This document shows positions 45,756 to 53,244 of a DNA stretch of 64,000 bases, piece by piece. The DNA lies in the NCBI GenBank assembly GCA_020436165.1, contig JAGQYI010000035.1, forward strand, positions 1 to 64,000. Direction: 5' to 3'. Every line of letters starts with the position of its first letter. Position 1 is the first letter of the stretch. Source of the stretch: Cyclobacteriaceae bacterium. GTDB taxonomy: Bacteria; Bacteroidota; Bacteroidia; Cytophagales; Cyclobacteriaceae. The notes beneath the pieces were generated by a model, which worked only from the letters and a program-made list of their open reading frames with translations, had not been told where the DNA came from and did no database searches. Position numbers and translations under genes: made by a program.

Positions 45756-46250
45756 TTACAAAGTTCTGAAATACTCTACAATTTCACGTGCCTGTTCCCT
45801 GGATAGCCCCTGGTTGGTCATTGGCACATTGTTGTATTCTTTCAGTAAGTTTTTGGCATACTCATTTTTCTCTAACATTTCCTGAGGGTTCAAAATCATA
45901 TTCATTACCCACTCAGGAGACCTGCGGTTCAATACACCTTTTTGCGCAGGACCAATAAACTTAACGTCCGGTTTGTGGCAGGCGGTGCATTGCTGATTGT
46001 ACAATTGCTCCCCTTTTTTTGCCATTTCCTCGTCAATGGTCGCTCCCAGATCCACCGATGTAACCGGGCCAATACCCTTGTCGGCCATAAAATCATCCGA
46101 AGCTGGAGCTTCTTCTTTTGCAACTTCGGTGGTTGTGGCTTCGGTTTCCGTAACCACTGCTTCTTCTTTTTGTTCTGAGCTTCCTCCACCTGAACACGCT
46201 GCAAACATGGACAGGCCTAGAACGCTTGCTAAAAATGCTACTTTTCTCAT
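45756..46250 (-). CDS. Cytochrome c lipoprotein
   Basis: A 164-residue predicted lipoprotein: signal with lipobox MFAAC, a Ser/Gly then Glu/Ala/Thr-rich linker (residues about 20-60) and a class I cytochrome c domain. The haem site is CTACH (in LYNQQCTACHKPD) and the probable axial methionine is in NVPMTNQGLS. The C-terminal helix REQAREIVEYFRTL is typical. It should carry electrons in the periplasm, possibly to a terminal oxidase; the sequence does not name the partner. Confidence 0.9.
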   Translation of the reverse strand: MRKVAFLASVLGLSMFAACSGGGSSEQKEEAVVTETEATTTEVAKEEAPASDDFMADKGIGPVTSVDLGATIDEEMAKKGEQLYNQQCTACHKPDVKFIGPAQKGVLNRRSPEWVMNMILNPQEMLEKNEYAKNLLKEYNNVPMTNQGLSREQAREIVEYFRTL

Positions 46251-46350
46251 ATCTGTTGACTTTTCTAATTTAAAACCTTAAAGGTAGCCGATAATCAGTG
46301 AATAGAAAATGGCAAATACCCATCTGCTTCCTAAAAAGATTCGTATTGAA

Positions 46351-47010
46351 CTACTTTTTAAACCGTAATTTCAGGTACTTGATCTTCTCACCTGCATCGC
46401 TAAATAACTTCTCGTATTTGGTCTTTATTCCAAAATGCTCTGCCTTGAGCGGAGAAGTGTACAAATCCTTGGTGAATTCGAGGTCCAGTATATCGTCTCG
46501 TTCAGCAAGCACCTCCAGGGTGTACTCAAAAAGCCCGGTGTTATCCGTTTTAAAACGGAACCAGCCTTCGGGCCTGAGCACAGTTTTATACATTTCCATA
46601 AAACGGGGATTGGTCAGCCTGCGCCTGATATCCCGATCGCGGGGACGGGGGTCCGGGAATGTAAGCCAAATCTCGGCTACTTCGTTTGGTTCAAAGAAGT
46701 TAAGCAGGTCATGAATTTGCGTACGCAAGAAAGCCACATGCTCAAGGCCCAGCTCTATGGCCTGCCCGCTCCCTTTCCAGATGCGGTCGCCTTTAAGATC
46801 GATACCGATAAAATTGGACGCGCTGGAATGCTGGGCCAGCCCAACCGTATATTCGCCCCTGCCGCAAGCCAGCTCCAGAGTAATTGGATTATCGTTCTTA
46901 AACTGGATTTTATTCCAGTTTCCCTTTATGGTTTCGTAAAGAGGCTTGCCGGGCTCAAGTACATTACTTCTCTGTGCATTTTCCGCAAAACGTGCCAGTT
47001 TCTTTCGCAT
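46351..47010 (-). CDS. trmB: tRNA (guanine-N7-)-methyltransferase
   Basis: A 219-residue SAM-dependent enzyme that methylates G46 of tRNA. The SAM-binding motif is ITLELACGRGEYTVGLA, followed by FIGIDLKGDRIWKG. The family's catalytic/tRNA-binding segment is WLTFPDPRPRDRDIRRRLTNPRF, and the later RPEGWFRFKTDNTGLFEYTLEVL matches TrmB. The usual TFPDPWPK reads TFPDPRPR here, a mild change. It is 4 bases downstream of folC in the same direction, so the two form an operon. Confidence 0.93.
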   Translation of the reverse strand: MRKKLARFAENAQRSNVLEPGKPLYETIKGNWNKIQFKNDNPITLELACGRGEYTVGLAQHSSASNFIGIDLKGDRIWKGSGQAIELGLEHVAFLRTQIHDLLNFFEPNEVAEIWLTFPDPRPRDRDIRRRLTNPRFMEMYKTVLRPEGWFRFKTDNTGLFEYTLEVLAERDDILDLEFTKDLYTSPLKAEHFGIKTKYEKLFSDAGEKIKYLKLRFKK

Positions 47011-47014
47011 GCTT

Positions 47015-48289
47015 CTATAAGTCTTCTATTTCGGCAACCACAAAGGTACTTCCTCCAATAAATACAACATCCTGATTATCAGCGTTCGAGCGTGCAGCAC
47101 GTATAGCTTCACCCACAGAAGCGTAAGACTCCCCTATCAATTTATAGGCAGCTGCTTTTTCCTTTAATTCGTTGGCCGGAAGCGCCCTGGGAATGTTGGC
47201 CGCACAAAAATAATACACTGCCGTTTTGGGAAGCAAGGTCAGCACCTCGTCAGCAGACTTGTCCTTTACCATACCCCACACAATGTGGAGTGTTTTGTAG
47301 GAAAGCCGTTGCAACTGCTCCACAATAAACCGAATTCCGTCCTGGTTGTGCCCGGTATCGCAAATAACGGTTGGCTTCTCTCCCAGCTGCTGCCATCGGC
47401 CCCTCAAACCTGTGTTTTCCATTACGTTTTCCAATCCGCTTCGGATTGCATCTTCCGATATCCTGAACCCCTTGAGCTTAGCAAGGGTTTGAAGCACGCC
47501 CGGCAGATTGTACCGTTGATAGGCACCTTGCAGATCGAGTTGAAGCCCTTCGTGAACGATTTCATTGTACCAGAATACGTTGAAGCGATCGGGACTCGCC
47601 TGCTCTAAACGGTACATATCCGAAGCAAAGGTTACAGAAGTTTGCTCTGCAGCCGCCTTTCGCTCAAATACTTTTGCTACTTCCGATTGCTTTTGGCTCA
47701 CCACTACCGGTACCCCTTTTTTAATAATGCCTGCTTTTTCAAACGCTATTTTGGGGAGGGTATCTCCCAAAAGTGCCTGATGGTCCCATCCAATATTGGT
47801 AATTACCGAAACCTCAGGAGTAATAATGTTCGTTGAGTCCAGACGACCGCCCAGACCTACTTCCACAACGGCAATATCTACCTGCTGGTTGGCAAAATAG
47901 TCGAATGCCATAGCAACGGTTATTTCGAAAAACGAGGGTTCAATCTTCTCGATAACAGGCCGAATACGCTCTACAAAATCAACCACCGCTGCTTCTTCTA
48001 TTGGTGCTCCGTTCACGCGAATACGCTCCGTAAACGATTTTAAATGAGGAGAGGTATATAGTCCCACTTTGTAACCCGCTTCCTGCAACACCGATGCCAG
48101 CATGTGCGAAACACTTCCTTTACCGTTAGTGCCTGCTACATGAATGGACTTGAATTTAGTATGAGGGTCTCCAATAGCCTTTACCAGCTCTATGGTATTT
48201 CCCAAATCCACCTTGTAGGCCACCGGCCCCAGGCGTTGGAACATGGGCAGCGCGCTGTATAGGTAATCAATGGTTTCCTGGTAGGTCAT
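47015..48289 (-). CDS. folC: Folylpolyglutamate / dihydrofolate synthase
   Basis: A 424-residue Mur-ligase-like enzyme that adds glutamate to folates (and dihydropteroate). The ATP-binding loop is VAGTNGKGSVSHML (residues about 50-63). Then come YTSPHLKSFTERIRVNG, VVEVGLGGRLDSTNI, NIGWDHQALLGDTLPKIAFEKAGI and CDTGHNQDGI, all standard for FolC. It is the first gene of a folC-trmB pair. The intergenic region upstream carries tandem 14-base repeats. Confidence 0.94.
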   Translation of the reverse strand: MTYQETIDYLYSALPMFQRLGPVAYKVDLGNTIELVKAIGDPHTKFKSIHVAGTNGKGSVSHMLASVLQEAGYKVGLYTSPHLKSFTERIRVNGAPIEEAAVVDFVERIRPVIEKIEPSFFEITVAMAFDYFANQQVDIAVVEVGLGGRLDSTNIITPEVSVITNIGWDHQALLGDTLPKIAFEKAGIIKKGVPVVVSQKQSEVAKVFERKAAAEQTSVTFASDMYRLEQASPDRFNVFWYNEIVHEGLQLDLQGAYQRYNLPGVLQTLAKLKGFRISEDAIRSGLENVMENTGLRGRWQQLGEKPTVICDTGHNQDGIRFIVEQLQRLSYKTLHIVWGMVKDKSADEVLTLLPKTAVYYFCAANIPRALPANELKEKAAAYKLIGESYASVGEAIRAARSNADNQDVVFIGGSTFVVAEIEDL

Positions 48290-48315
48290 TGGAGTTACAA
48301 AATACGAATTACTGA

Positions 48316-48349
48316 TTTAGAATTACGAGTTTAGAATTACGAGTTTAGA
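48316..48349. repeat. 14-bp tandem repeat before folC
   Basis: TTTAGAATTACGAG occurs twice in a row (48316-48329, 48330-48343) and a third copy starts (TTTAGA) at 48344. A looser AATTGCTAATTG-like repeat follows. It lies in the divergent gap between folC and an ABC gene. It has no clear function. Confidence 0.7.
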
Positions 48350-48457
48350 TTTTTGTTTTGCTACTTACCAATTGCTAATTGTTCATTACTAATTGCTATT
48401 GTTTTCTGCAAAACAAATATCTTTTTAGCCGATTACGATAGCGAAAGCGAAAAATAC

Positions 48458-49087
48458 ATGCTGCAACTCAAACATTTCAGTAAATCCTATGGGAGCACGC
48501 CCATTTTAGATATCGATGACTTTCAATTGGAAAAAGGCCTTTACTGGCTCCAGGGGCCCAATGGAACAGGAAAATCCACCTTTTTTAAGTGCATCAGCGG
48601 TATTATTTCCTTTGAAGGAGATTGCGTGCTGGAGGAAACCAATAGCAAAAAACACCCGGTCGCCTACCGCAAAAAAATAAGCTATTGCGAGGCCGAGCCG
48701 GAGTTCCCCGATTTTCTTACGCAAAAAGACCTGATCGGTTTTTTGGCAAAAGCCCGAAACGCAACCCAACAGCAAATAGAACACCTGCAGGAGGTGTTGG
48801 GCACTGACGGCTATACCACCCAACCGGTTGGCACCTATTCTTCGGGAATGTTGAAAAAAACAGGCCTTTTGCTTGCCCTGCTGGGCACACCCAAACTCAT
48901 TGTGCTGGACGAGCCCTTCACGGCCATTGACCACGGCTCGGTGGATAAGCTGGTGCAGTTGGTGGATGAATACCAACAAGCGTACGGCACCTCCTTTTTG
49001 GTGTCCTCACACATTGATTCGGGCCATTACCACCTGCCGTTCGATAAGGTGTATAAGATTGATAACAAAGCCATTATAGAAGCGTGA
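48458..49087 (+). CDS. ABC transporter ATP-binding protein
   Basis: A 209-residue compact ABC ATPase. Walker A is GPNGTGKST (about residues 34-42), the signature is TYSSGMLKKTGL, and Walker B is LIVLDEPFTAIDHG. The frame is open back to 48353, but that stretch is low-complexity repeat sequence. ATG 48458 directly precedes LQLKHFSKSYGSTPIL, the normal start of such proteins. It overlaps the following membrane-protein gene by 4 bases (GTGA), so the two form a transporter of unknown substrate. Confidence 0.9.
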   Translation: MLQLKHFSKSYGSTPILDIDDFQLEKGLYWLQGPNGTGKSTFFKCISGIISFEGDCVLEETNSKKHPVAYRKKISYCEAEPEFPDFLTQKDLIGFLAKARNATQQQIEHLQEVLGTDGYTTQPVGTYSSGMLKKTGLLLALLGTPKLIVLDEPFTAIDHGSVDKLVQLVDEYQQAYGTSFLVSSHIDSGHYHLPFDKVYKIDNKAIIEA

Positions 49088-50178
49088 CAAAACTGGTAAA
49101 CCTGTTAGCGCGTTCGTTTGTTCGCACCTTCTACGAAGCCAATATTGGCTTTTTCCTGGTGATGTTCTACCTCGCGTTTGGTTTAATGCGCTCTACCGAG
49201 CACATTGCCATAGCCACGGCTATTGCAGGCAGCTGGTCGCTTACCTTACTTACATTGTTGCTATGGCTGGCCTACGGGTTCAAGACCAACGCTTTTGTTT
49301 TTAAACAGCTGCAAACCAAACGCTACCGCCTGCTACGCGACCTGGCTTTTTATCCCGATAACATGCAATGGGCAGCTTTACTGGCTGTGCATTTAATGGT
49401 GCTGGCACCTATCTGGGCCTATGGCGTGTTTATTGGCTATTTTGCGGTTTTGCAAACGCATTACCTGCATTTGCTGGCCCTCATTGGTTTTCTTACAGTA
49501 CTAACCCTTGCCTCTTCCCTTGCAACCATTCAGCGGGTAAAGCACCCGGTACGCGAGGCCCAGCCGGGGCTCTGGTACCGATGGGTGAGCAAGCGATGGG
49601 CGTTGCCCCGGTTTTTATGGTACATACGCCACTCGTTTGTGCACGAGCCGCTTCCGGCTTTCTTTGCCAAACTGGGCGCGCTGCTTGTTCTTTCCGGCAC
49701 CTTTTACCTCTACCGCTCGGATACCTACGACTGGCGCCTTCTGGCCGTGGGTACCCTGTTTGCCTTTGCCTTCAATACCATGCTGGTGTACGGCCATTAC
49801 GACTTCAACCGGCAAAACGATTGGACCTTGCAGATGCCCCTTCGCAGGTCGGCTGTTTTTCTTACCACGCTTGCTACCTGGAGCACCCTGTTTGTTCCTG
49901 AAATGGTGGTTATTGCCTACAATTCAGCCTCCAGCATTTCGTTAGGTACCCTTCTTAACCTTTGCTTGTTTTTGGTGGCACTGGCCATTTTCTGGATGGG
50001 CATGCTAACCCGGTATGCACTCAACAGGGAGGACTATGGCAAGCGGAGCTTTTACCTGGTACTGGTAGTGGTGGTGGTACTTATGTATGCGGTTCCGCTG
50101 TTGGTTACCAATAGCTTGCTTATTGCGCTGGGAGGTTGGGGCATGTCTGGTATATACCTACTAAAAACAAATTCGTAA
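49084..50178 (+). CDS. Polytopic membrane protein, probable ABC permease partner
   Basis: A 364-residue membrane protein with about eight to ten helices and little soluble sequence. It starts with GTG overlapping the TGA of the ATPase gene; no upstream ATG is available before MTKLVNLLARSFVRTFYE. The pairing and the length suggest the permease half of the ABC system, though I do not see a clear family signature. Local G+C is higher than in the following accessory region. Confidence 0.7.
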   Translation: MTKLVNLLARSFVRTFYEANIGFFLVMFYLAFGLMRSTEHIAIATAIAGSWSLTLLTLLLWLAYGFKTNAFVFKQLQTKRYRLLRDLAFYPDNMQWAALLAVHLMVLAPIWAYGVFIGYFAVLQTHYLHLLALIGFLTVLTLASSLATIQRVKHPVREAQPGLWYRWVSKRWALPRFLWYIRHSFVHEPLPAFFAKLGALLVLSGTFYLYRSDTYDWRLLAVGTLFAFAFNTMLVYGHYDFNRQNDWTLQMPLRRSAVFLTTLATWSTLFVPEMVVIAYNSASSISLGTLLNLCLFLVALAIFWMGMLTRYALNREDYGKRSFYLVLVVVVVLMYAVPLLVTNSLLIALGGWGMSGIYLLKTNS

Positions 50179-50179
50179 T

Positions 50180-50279
50180 GTCATCCCTATGCAGGTCCGG
50201 AGGACTCCTATGGAGCAGGGATTTCTTCGACTTTAGCAGATTCCTGCCTTTCTGCCCGCCCGGAAGGCATGGGGATAAC
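50180..50279. repeat. Inverted-repeat-bounded element before the accessory segment
   Basis: The ends GTCATCCCTATGC (50180-50192) and GCATGGGGATAAC (50267-50279) are imperfect inverted repeats (11 of 13 positions). They start 1 base after the permease stop. The element runs directly into the 53-base repeat at 50278. It is too short to code for a protein and looks like a miniature dispersed element. Confidence 0.55.
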
Positions 50280-50330
50280 GGAATAAAATAGAGGAAACTT
50301 ATTTCAATAATTTCTTATTTTTATGCAAAT
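50278..50330 (+). repeat. 53-bp direct repeat, copy 1
   Basis: Matches 51052-51104 at 50 of 53 positions, in the same orientation. It begins ACGGAATAAAATAGAG and ends near the lipoprotein gene at 50392. The two copies bracket that gene. Confidence 0.85.
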
Positions 50331-50391
50331 TGTAGTTTTAAACATTGTTAACCATAAGTATCATTCACAGATTGAAAGGCAGCATTAAAAA

Positions 50392-50952
50392 ATGAAAAAC
50401 GTAGCTAAAATCAACATTCTACTTATTTGGATGATTTTTTCTTCATGTCAAAATGAAAGTAATGACAGTGGATACAATTCCAAAACTTTTTATGATGATT
50501 CAGGAAATTTAAGTTATCAGACACTTACAAACGATAGTGACTCATTAATTCTCTTTTATTTTCCTAATAAGATTATCAAAGAGATAAAATACTACTTACA
50601 AGACACTATTGTTTATTATAAAAAATTTAATGCTTCAGGAGACATTTTAGATTCGGTAATTAAACCCAGGTTTGAAATCAAAAAAGATGAATTAGTTATT
50701 AGTTTAAGGTATTTATATTACGATAAATCCTGTGTTGGTGTAATGTTTGGAGATAGTTCTCAGTCGAAAACGCTTGAAGAAATTACCCTTTCAAAACCAA
50801 TGATAAAATCCATTTCAATCCCCATATCGGAGTTACCAAAATATAATAGTAATAAAGTAAAGGGTCGCGTTATAGAATTGTATCCTCCGTCAGCCGTTTT
50901 AGGCTTTTATGATTTTGATATTGATTTGAATAAAGTTAAGGTTACAAATTGA
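50392..50952 (+). CDS. Hypothetical lipoprotein in an accessory segment
   Basis: A 186-residue protein with signal and lipobox IFSSC. The mature part opens SNDSGYNSKTFYDDSGNLSYQTL and is rich in Tyr, Lys and Asp, a MORN/beta-strand-like pattern around KEIKYYLQDTIVYYKKFNASGDI. I do not recognise a family. It is AT-rich and is bracketed by two nearly identical 53-base direct repeats, which suggests gain as a unit. Confidence 0.7.
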   Translation: MKNVAKINILLIWMIFSSCQNESNDSGYNSKTFYDDSGNLSYQTLTNDSDSLILFYFPNKIIKEIKYYLQDTIVYYKKFNASGDILDSVIKPRFEIKKDELVISLRYLYYDKSCVGVMFGDSSQSKTLEEITLSKPMIKSISIPISELPKYNSNKVKGRVIELYPPSAVLGFYDFDIDLNKVKVTN

Positions 50953-51029
50953 CAAAAAATTTATATTACTCTATCGATGCAATGACTAGAATTTAGTAAA
51001 ACAAATACTTGTCACCCAAAAAGCCTGAG

Positions 51030-51050
51030 ATTCTGAAACAAGTTCAGAAT
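51030..51050. repeat. Short hairpin before repeat copy 2
   Basis: ATTCTGAA (51030-51037) and TTCAGAAT (51043-51050) are perfect arms around ACAAG. The hairpin adjoins the second 53-base repeat, as the 100-base inverted-repeat element adjoins the first. This hints that both composite units share an origin. Confidence 0.7.
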
Positions 51051-51051
51051 G

Positions 51052-51104
51052 ACGGAATAAAATAGAGAAAACTTATTTCAATAATTTCTTATTTTTGTAC
51101 AAAT
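51052..51104 (+). repeat. 53-bp direct repeat, copy 2
   Basis: Differs from copy 1 (50278-50330) at three positions only. It ends 60 bases before the cassette-like leucine-rich repeat gene. Confidence 0.85.
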
Positions 51105-51161
51105 ACAAATGTTTATAATTGTTTGTAAGTATTTACAACAGTTAGTGCCGTTTATACACTA

Positions 51162-52191
51162 GTTATGCCTCATAATGCATTCATGAAGATTTTCAGCAGA
51201 AAAGAGAGATGGAAGAATTACAGTGGAAACGTCAACATAGTTGATGATATCTCGACCTCTGATATCCCTAGAATTTTTAATGAGAAGCACCTTCATTCTC
51301 TACAATTCTATGAATTTAAGAACCCAAATGAAAAGACTTGGGAAACCTTGAATGAGTTTTTCAAGCTTCACCCTGAAATTGGGATGAGAATTCTTTGGTA
51401 TGATGAAAACGACTTTTCATTCTTCAACAAGATCCCCAACATCAGGAGCATTACAATAGCATCATTTCTATCAAAAGATTTCTCACCATTTGGGCAAAAT
51501 AGAGACCTGAAGTATTTCGGAATAGAGGAAACCAAGTCTATAGCAACAGATATCTCGTTCATTGAAAACTTCCAACAATTGGAATCCTTGTATGTCGATG
51601 GAATGAAAAAGGGAATCGAAAGCGTTCGACATCTTAAAAAAATCAATAAACTAACACTTAGAGGTATCAAGAAAGAAAACCTAGACTTCCTTGATGGGCT
51701 AAGTGAGCTAGGTGAGTTGAATCTTCTATTCGGAAGCTATAAAAACCTTGAATCACTGACGAAGATTCAATCTTTGAAATCTATTGAATTCAGTAGAGTT
51801 CGGCAGATCCCCAGCTTCGATTTCCTGAACTCCCTTTCTAACTTAGAAATTCTTGAATTTGAAGGAATGTCTAAACTTGAAGGTATTCCACGTTTAGACA
51901 AACTTGAAAACCTAAAAAGACTGCATGTGCACAATAATGTTAGAATCAAAGATTTTCAAGAGGTCAATAGAATACCGAATTTGAAGGTGTTCCAAATCTC
52001 CTTTGCTGAAAATTCAAAGGTCTCTGAACGCAAGAATTTAATTGATCAAGCGGTTGACATTGTTCTTAACTCTTCAAGCATTGAGTACACTAACATCATG
52101 CATTGGACTGATGAGAACATCACTAAACAACTTGAAGAAAAAGGAATCAAGAAATGGGAATGGAATCAAGCGGTCTAATAAGAGGCATAAC
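51162..52191. repeat. 10-bp inverted repeats flanking the leucine-rich repeat gene
   Basis: GTTATGCCTC at 51162-51171 and GAGGCATAAC at 52182-52191 are perfect inverted copies that enclose the gene almost exactly. The GTTATGC / GCATAAC ends resemble integron attC core sites, and AGTTAGTGCCGTTTATACAC lies before the left copy. The feature spans both ends; only the terminal 10 bases are the repeats. No integrase gene is in the window. Confidence 0.5.
51183..52178 (+). CDS. Leucine-rich-repeat protein, cassette-like
   Basis: A 331-residue cytoplasmic protein (no signal peptide) made of about eight leucine-rich repeats of the SDS22/internalin type, around residues 60-270. Examples are LKYFGIEETKSIATDISFIENF, LNSLSNLEILEFEGMSKL and LDKLENLKRLHVHNN. 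It ends with a helical part, EEKGIKKWEWNQAV. ATG 51183 (MKIFSRKERW) is preferred because the in-frame ATG at 51165 lies inside the left inverted repeat. The role is unknown; such proteins usually bind another protein. The flanking repeats suggest it moved as a unit. Confidence 0.7.
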   Translation: MKIFSRKERWKNYSGNVNIVDDISTSDIPRIFNEKHLHSLQFYEFKNPNEKTWETLNEFFKLHPEIGMRILWYDENDFSFFNKIPNIRSITIASFLSKDFSPFGQNRDLKYFGIEETKSIATDISFIENFQQLESLYVDGMKKGIESVRHLKKINKLTLRGIKKENLDFLDGLSELGELNLLFGSYKNLESLTKIQSLKSIEFSRVRQIPSFDFLNSLSNLEILEFEGMSKLEGIPRLDKLENLKRLHVHNNVRIKDFQEVNRIPNLKVFQISFAENSKVSERKNLIDQAVDIVLNSSSIEYTNIMHWTDENITKQLEEKGIKKWEWNQAV

Positions 52192-52195
52192 AGGC

Positions 52196-52288
52196 GCTAA
52201 GCCCAATCAGCTTACTTAGTTACTTGCAAAGGGTATTTGGATAAGATACTTTTGAGATATTTAAAAGCTAAGCCGACTGTGCTTAGCT
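52196..52288. repeat. Paired GCTAAGCC stem units after the cassette gene
   Basis: Two related units, GCTAAGCC-N6-GCTTA at about 52196 and AGCTAAGC-N7-GCTTAGCT at 52266-52288, lie about 70 bases apart. The second is a perfect 8-base stem with a 7-base loop. Together with the GCATAAC end they could be the folded part of an attC-like site, but I could not find a matching R' core. Confidence 0.4.
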
Positions 52289-52346
52289 AGACGTTCAGAG
52301 CAAGTTGCTACGGTCCGTCTTTGGCGGGTTCAGCAGTTTGTTAGTA

Positions 52347-53039
52347 TCACTCTTTCAAGTTCCCATACAAATTAAGTACTGCACCTCGTACGGGCGCGGC
52401 TTTGTCCGAGCAAAGCCATAAAATGTTTTCGGCAATGGCCTCCGGGGTCACCCAATCCGAAAAGTCGGCATCGGGCATCGAGCGTCTGTTGGCCTGCGTA
52501 TCAATAATGCCGGGCACCACGGCATGGGTTACCACCTTGCCGGAGTTACCGGTGGCATTCAGCAGTTTGGCCAGTTCCAGTACCAACAATTTAGACAGTG
52601 CATAAGCCACCGAAGCCTTTCCGTCTTTGGCACTTTGTGCCGGTTTGCTTCCTACCACCACCAGGCGTCCCCCCTCCTTCTGTTGCTTCATTTTTTTATA
52701 CAAGGGCCGGGCACAGTGGTAGGCCGTAAAAAAGTTGAGATCGAACATCTTTTGCAACTGCTCGTGTTCGGTCTTTTCAATTCCGCCCATGGCAAAACCT
52801 CCCACCAACAGCAGTGCACAATCGATCGTTTCCTCAGCTATCTTGTCGAAAAAGGCATTCGTGTCCTCCTCATTGGTGAGGTCCACCTGCTCCACCTCCA
52901 CCTTTCCATGCACATCGTACCCCAGCAGTTTGCCGGGCGAAACGGTAGCAATTACCGCATAGCCACTGTTTAAAAATGCATTTACGCACGCCTGGCCCAG
53001 GTTACCCGAAGCGCCAGTTATCAGTACTGTCTTTTTCAT
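52347..53039 (-). CDS. SDR-family NAD(P)-dependent oxidoreductase
   Basis: A 230-residue short-chain dehydrogenase. The cofactor motif is LITGASGNLGQA (residues about 6-17), the central strand is CALLLVGGFAMGG, and the catalytic pair is in AYALSKLLVLELAK (Tyr-x-x-x-Lys). The SVAYALSK segment follows KPAQSAKDGKA. The cofactor-specificity region after the first strand is ATVSPGK, without a clear NADP arginine. The substrate is unknown. It borders the accessory segment. Confidence 0.88.
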   Translation of the reverse strand: MKKTVLITGASGNLGQACVNAFLNSGYAVIATVSPGKLLGYDVHGKVEVEQVDLTNEEDTNAFFDKIAEETIDCALLLVGGFAMGGIEKTEHEQLQKMFDLNFFTAYHCARPLYKKMKQQKEGGRLVVVGSKPAQSAKDGKASVAYALSKLLVLELAKLLNATGNSGKVVTHAVVPGIIDTQANRRSMPDADFSDWVTPEAIAENILWLCSDKAAPVRGAVLNLYGNLKE

Positions 53040-53192
53040 TCAATAAAATCTTTAAGTTATTACTAAACTAGTGAAAAGAAAACGCATGTTCCAGCGCCAT
53101 TATGCAAAGAAAAAAACGTCACTCTCCATAGGTCAATTTGACTCCTTCGGAGAGCACTATGGACTGAGCGATATGTAATAAGCGTAAAGTCT

Positions 53193-53236
53193 TTAAAAAG
53201 GAGATTCTGAACCGTTTATGAGCGGTTCAGAATCTC
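53193..53236 (-). terminator. Strong terminator of the tricorn-type protease gene
   Basis: GAGATTCTGAACCG (53201-53214) and CGGTTCAGAATCTC (53223-53236) are perfect 14-base arms with an 8-base loop. On the minus strand the hairpin is followed by CTTTTTAAAG. It begins 9 bases beyond the stop of the gene. Confidence 0.85.
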
Positions 53237-53244
53237 ATTACCAA

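Noticed and set aside
45929-46281. Long frames opposite the cytochrome c gene
   Set aside because: They lie over the low-complexity Glu/Ala/Thr linker and have no family features; the cytochrome frame has signal, lipobox and haem site.
50180-50279. Possible insertion sequence
   Set aside because: Only about 100 bases with imperfect ends and no transposase; kept as a miniature repeat.
52182-52346. A complete integron attC site
   Set aside because: The left core and stem units are present but I could not find a matching right-hand GTTRRRY core at the right distance, so only an attC-like candidate is claimed.
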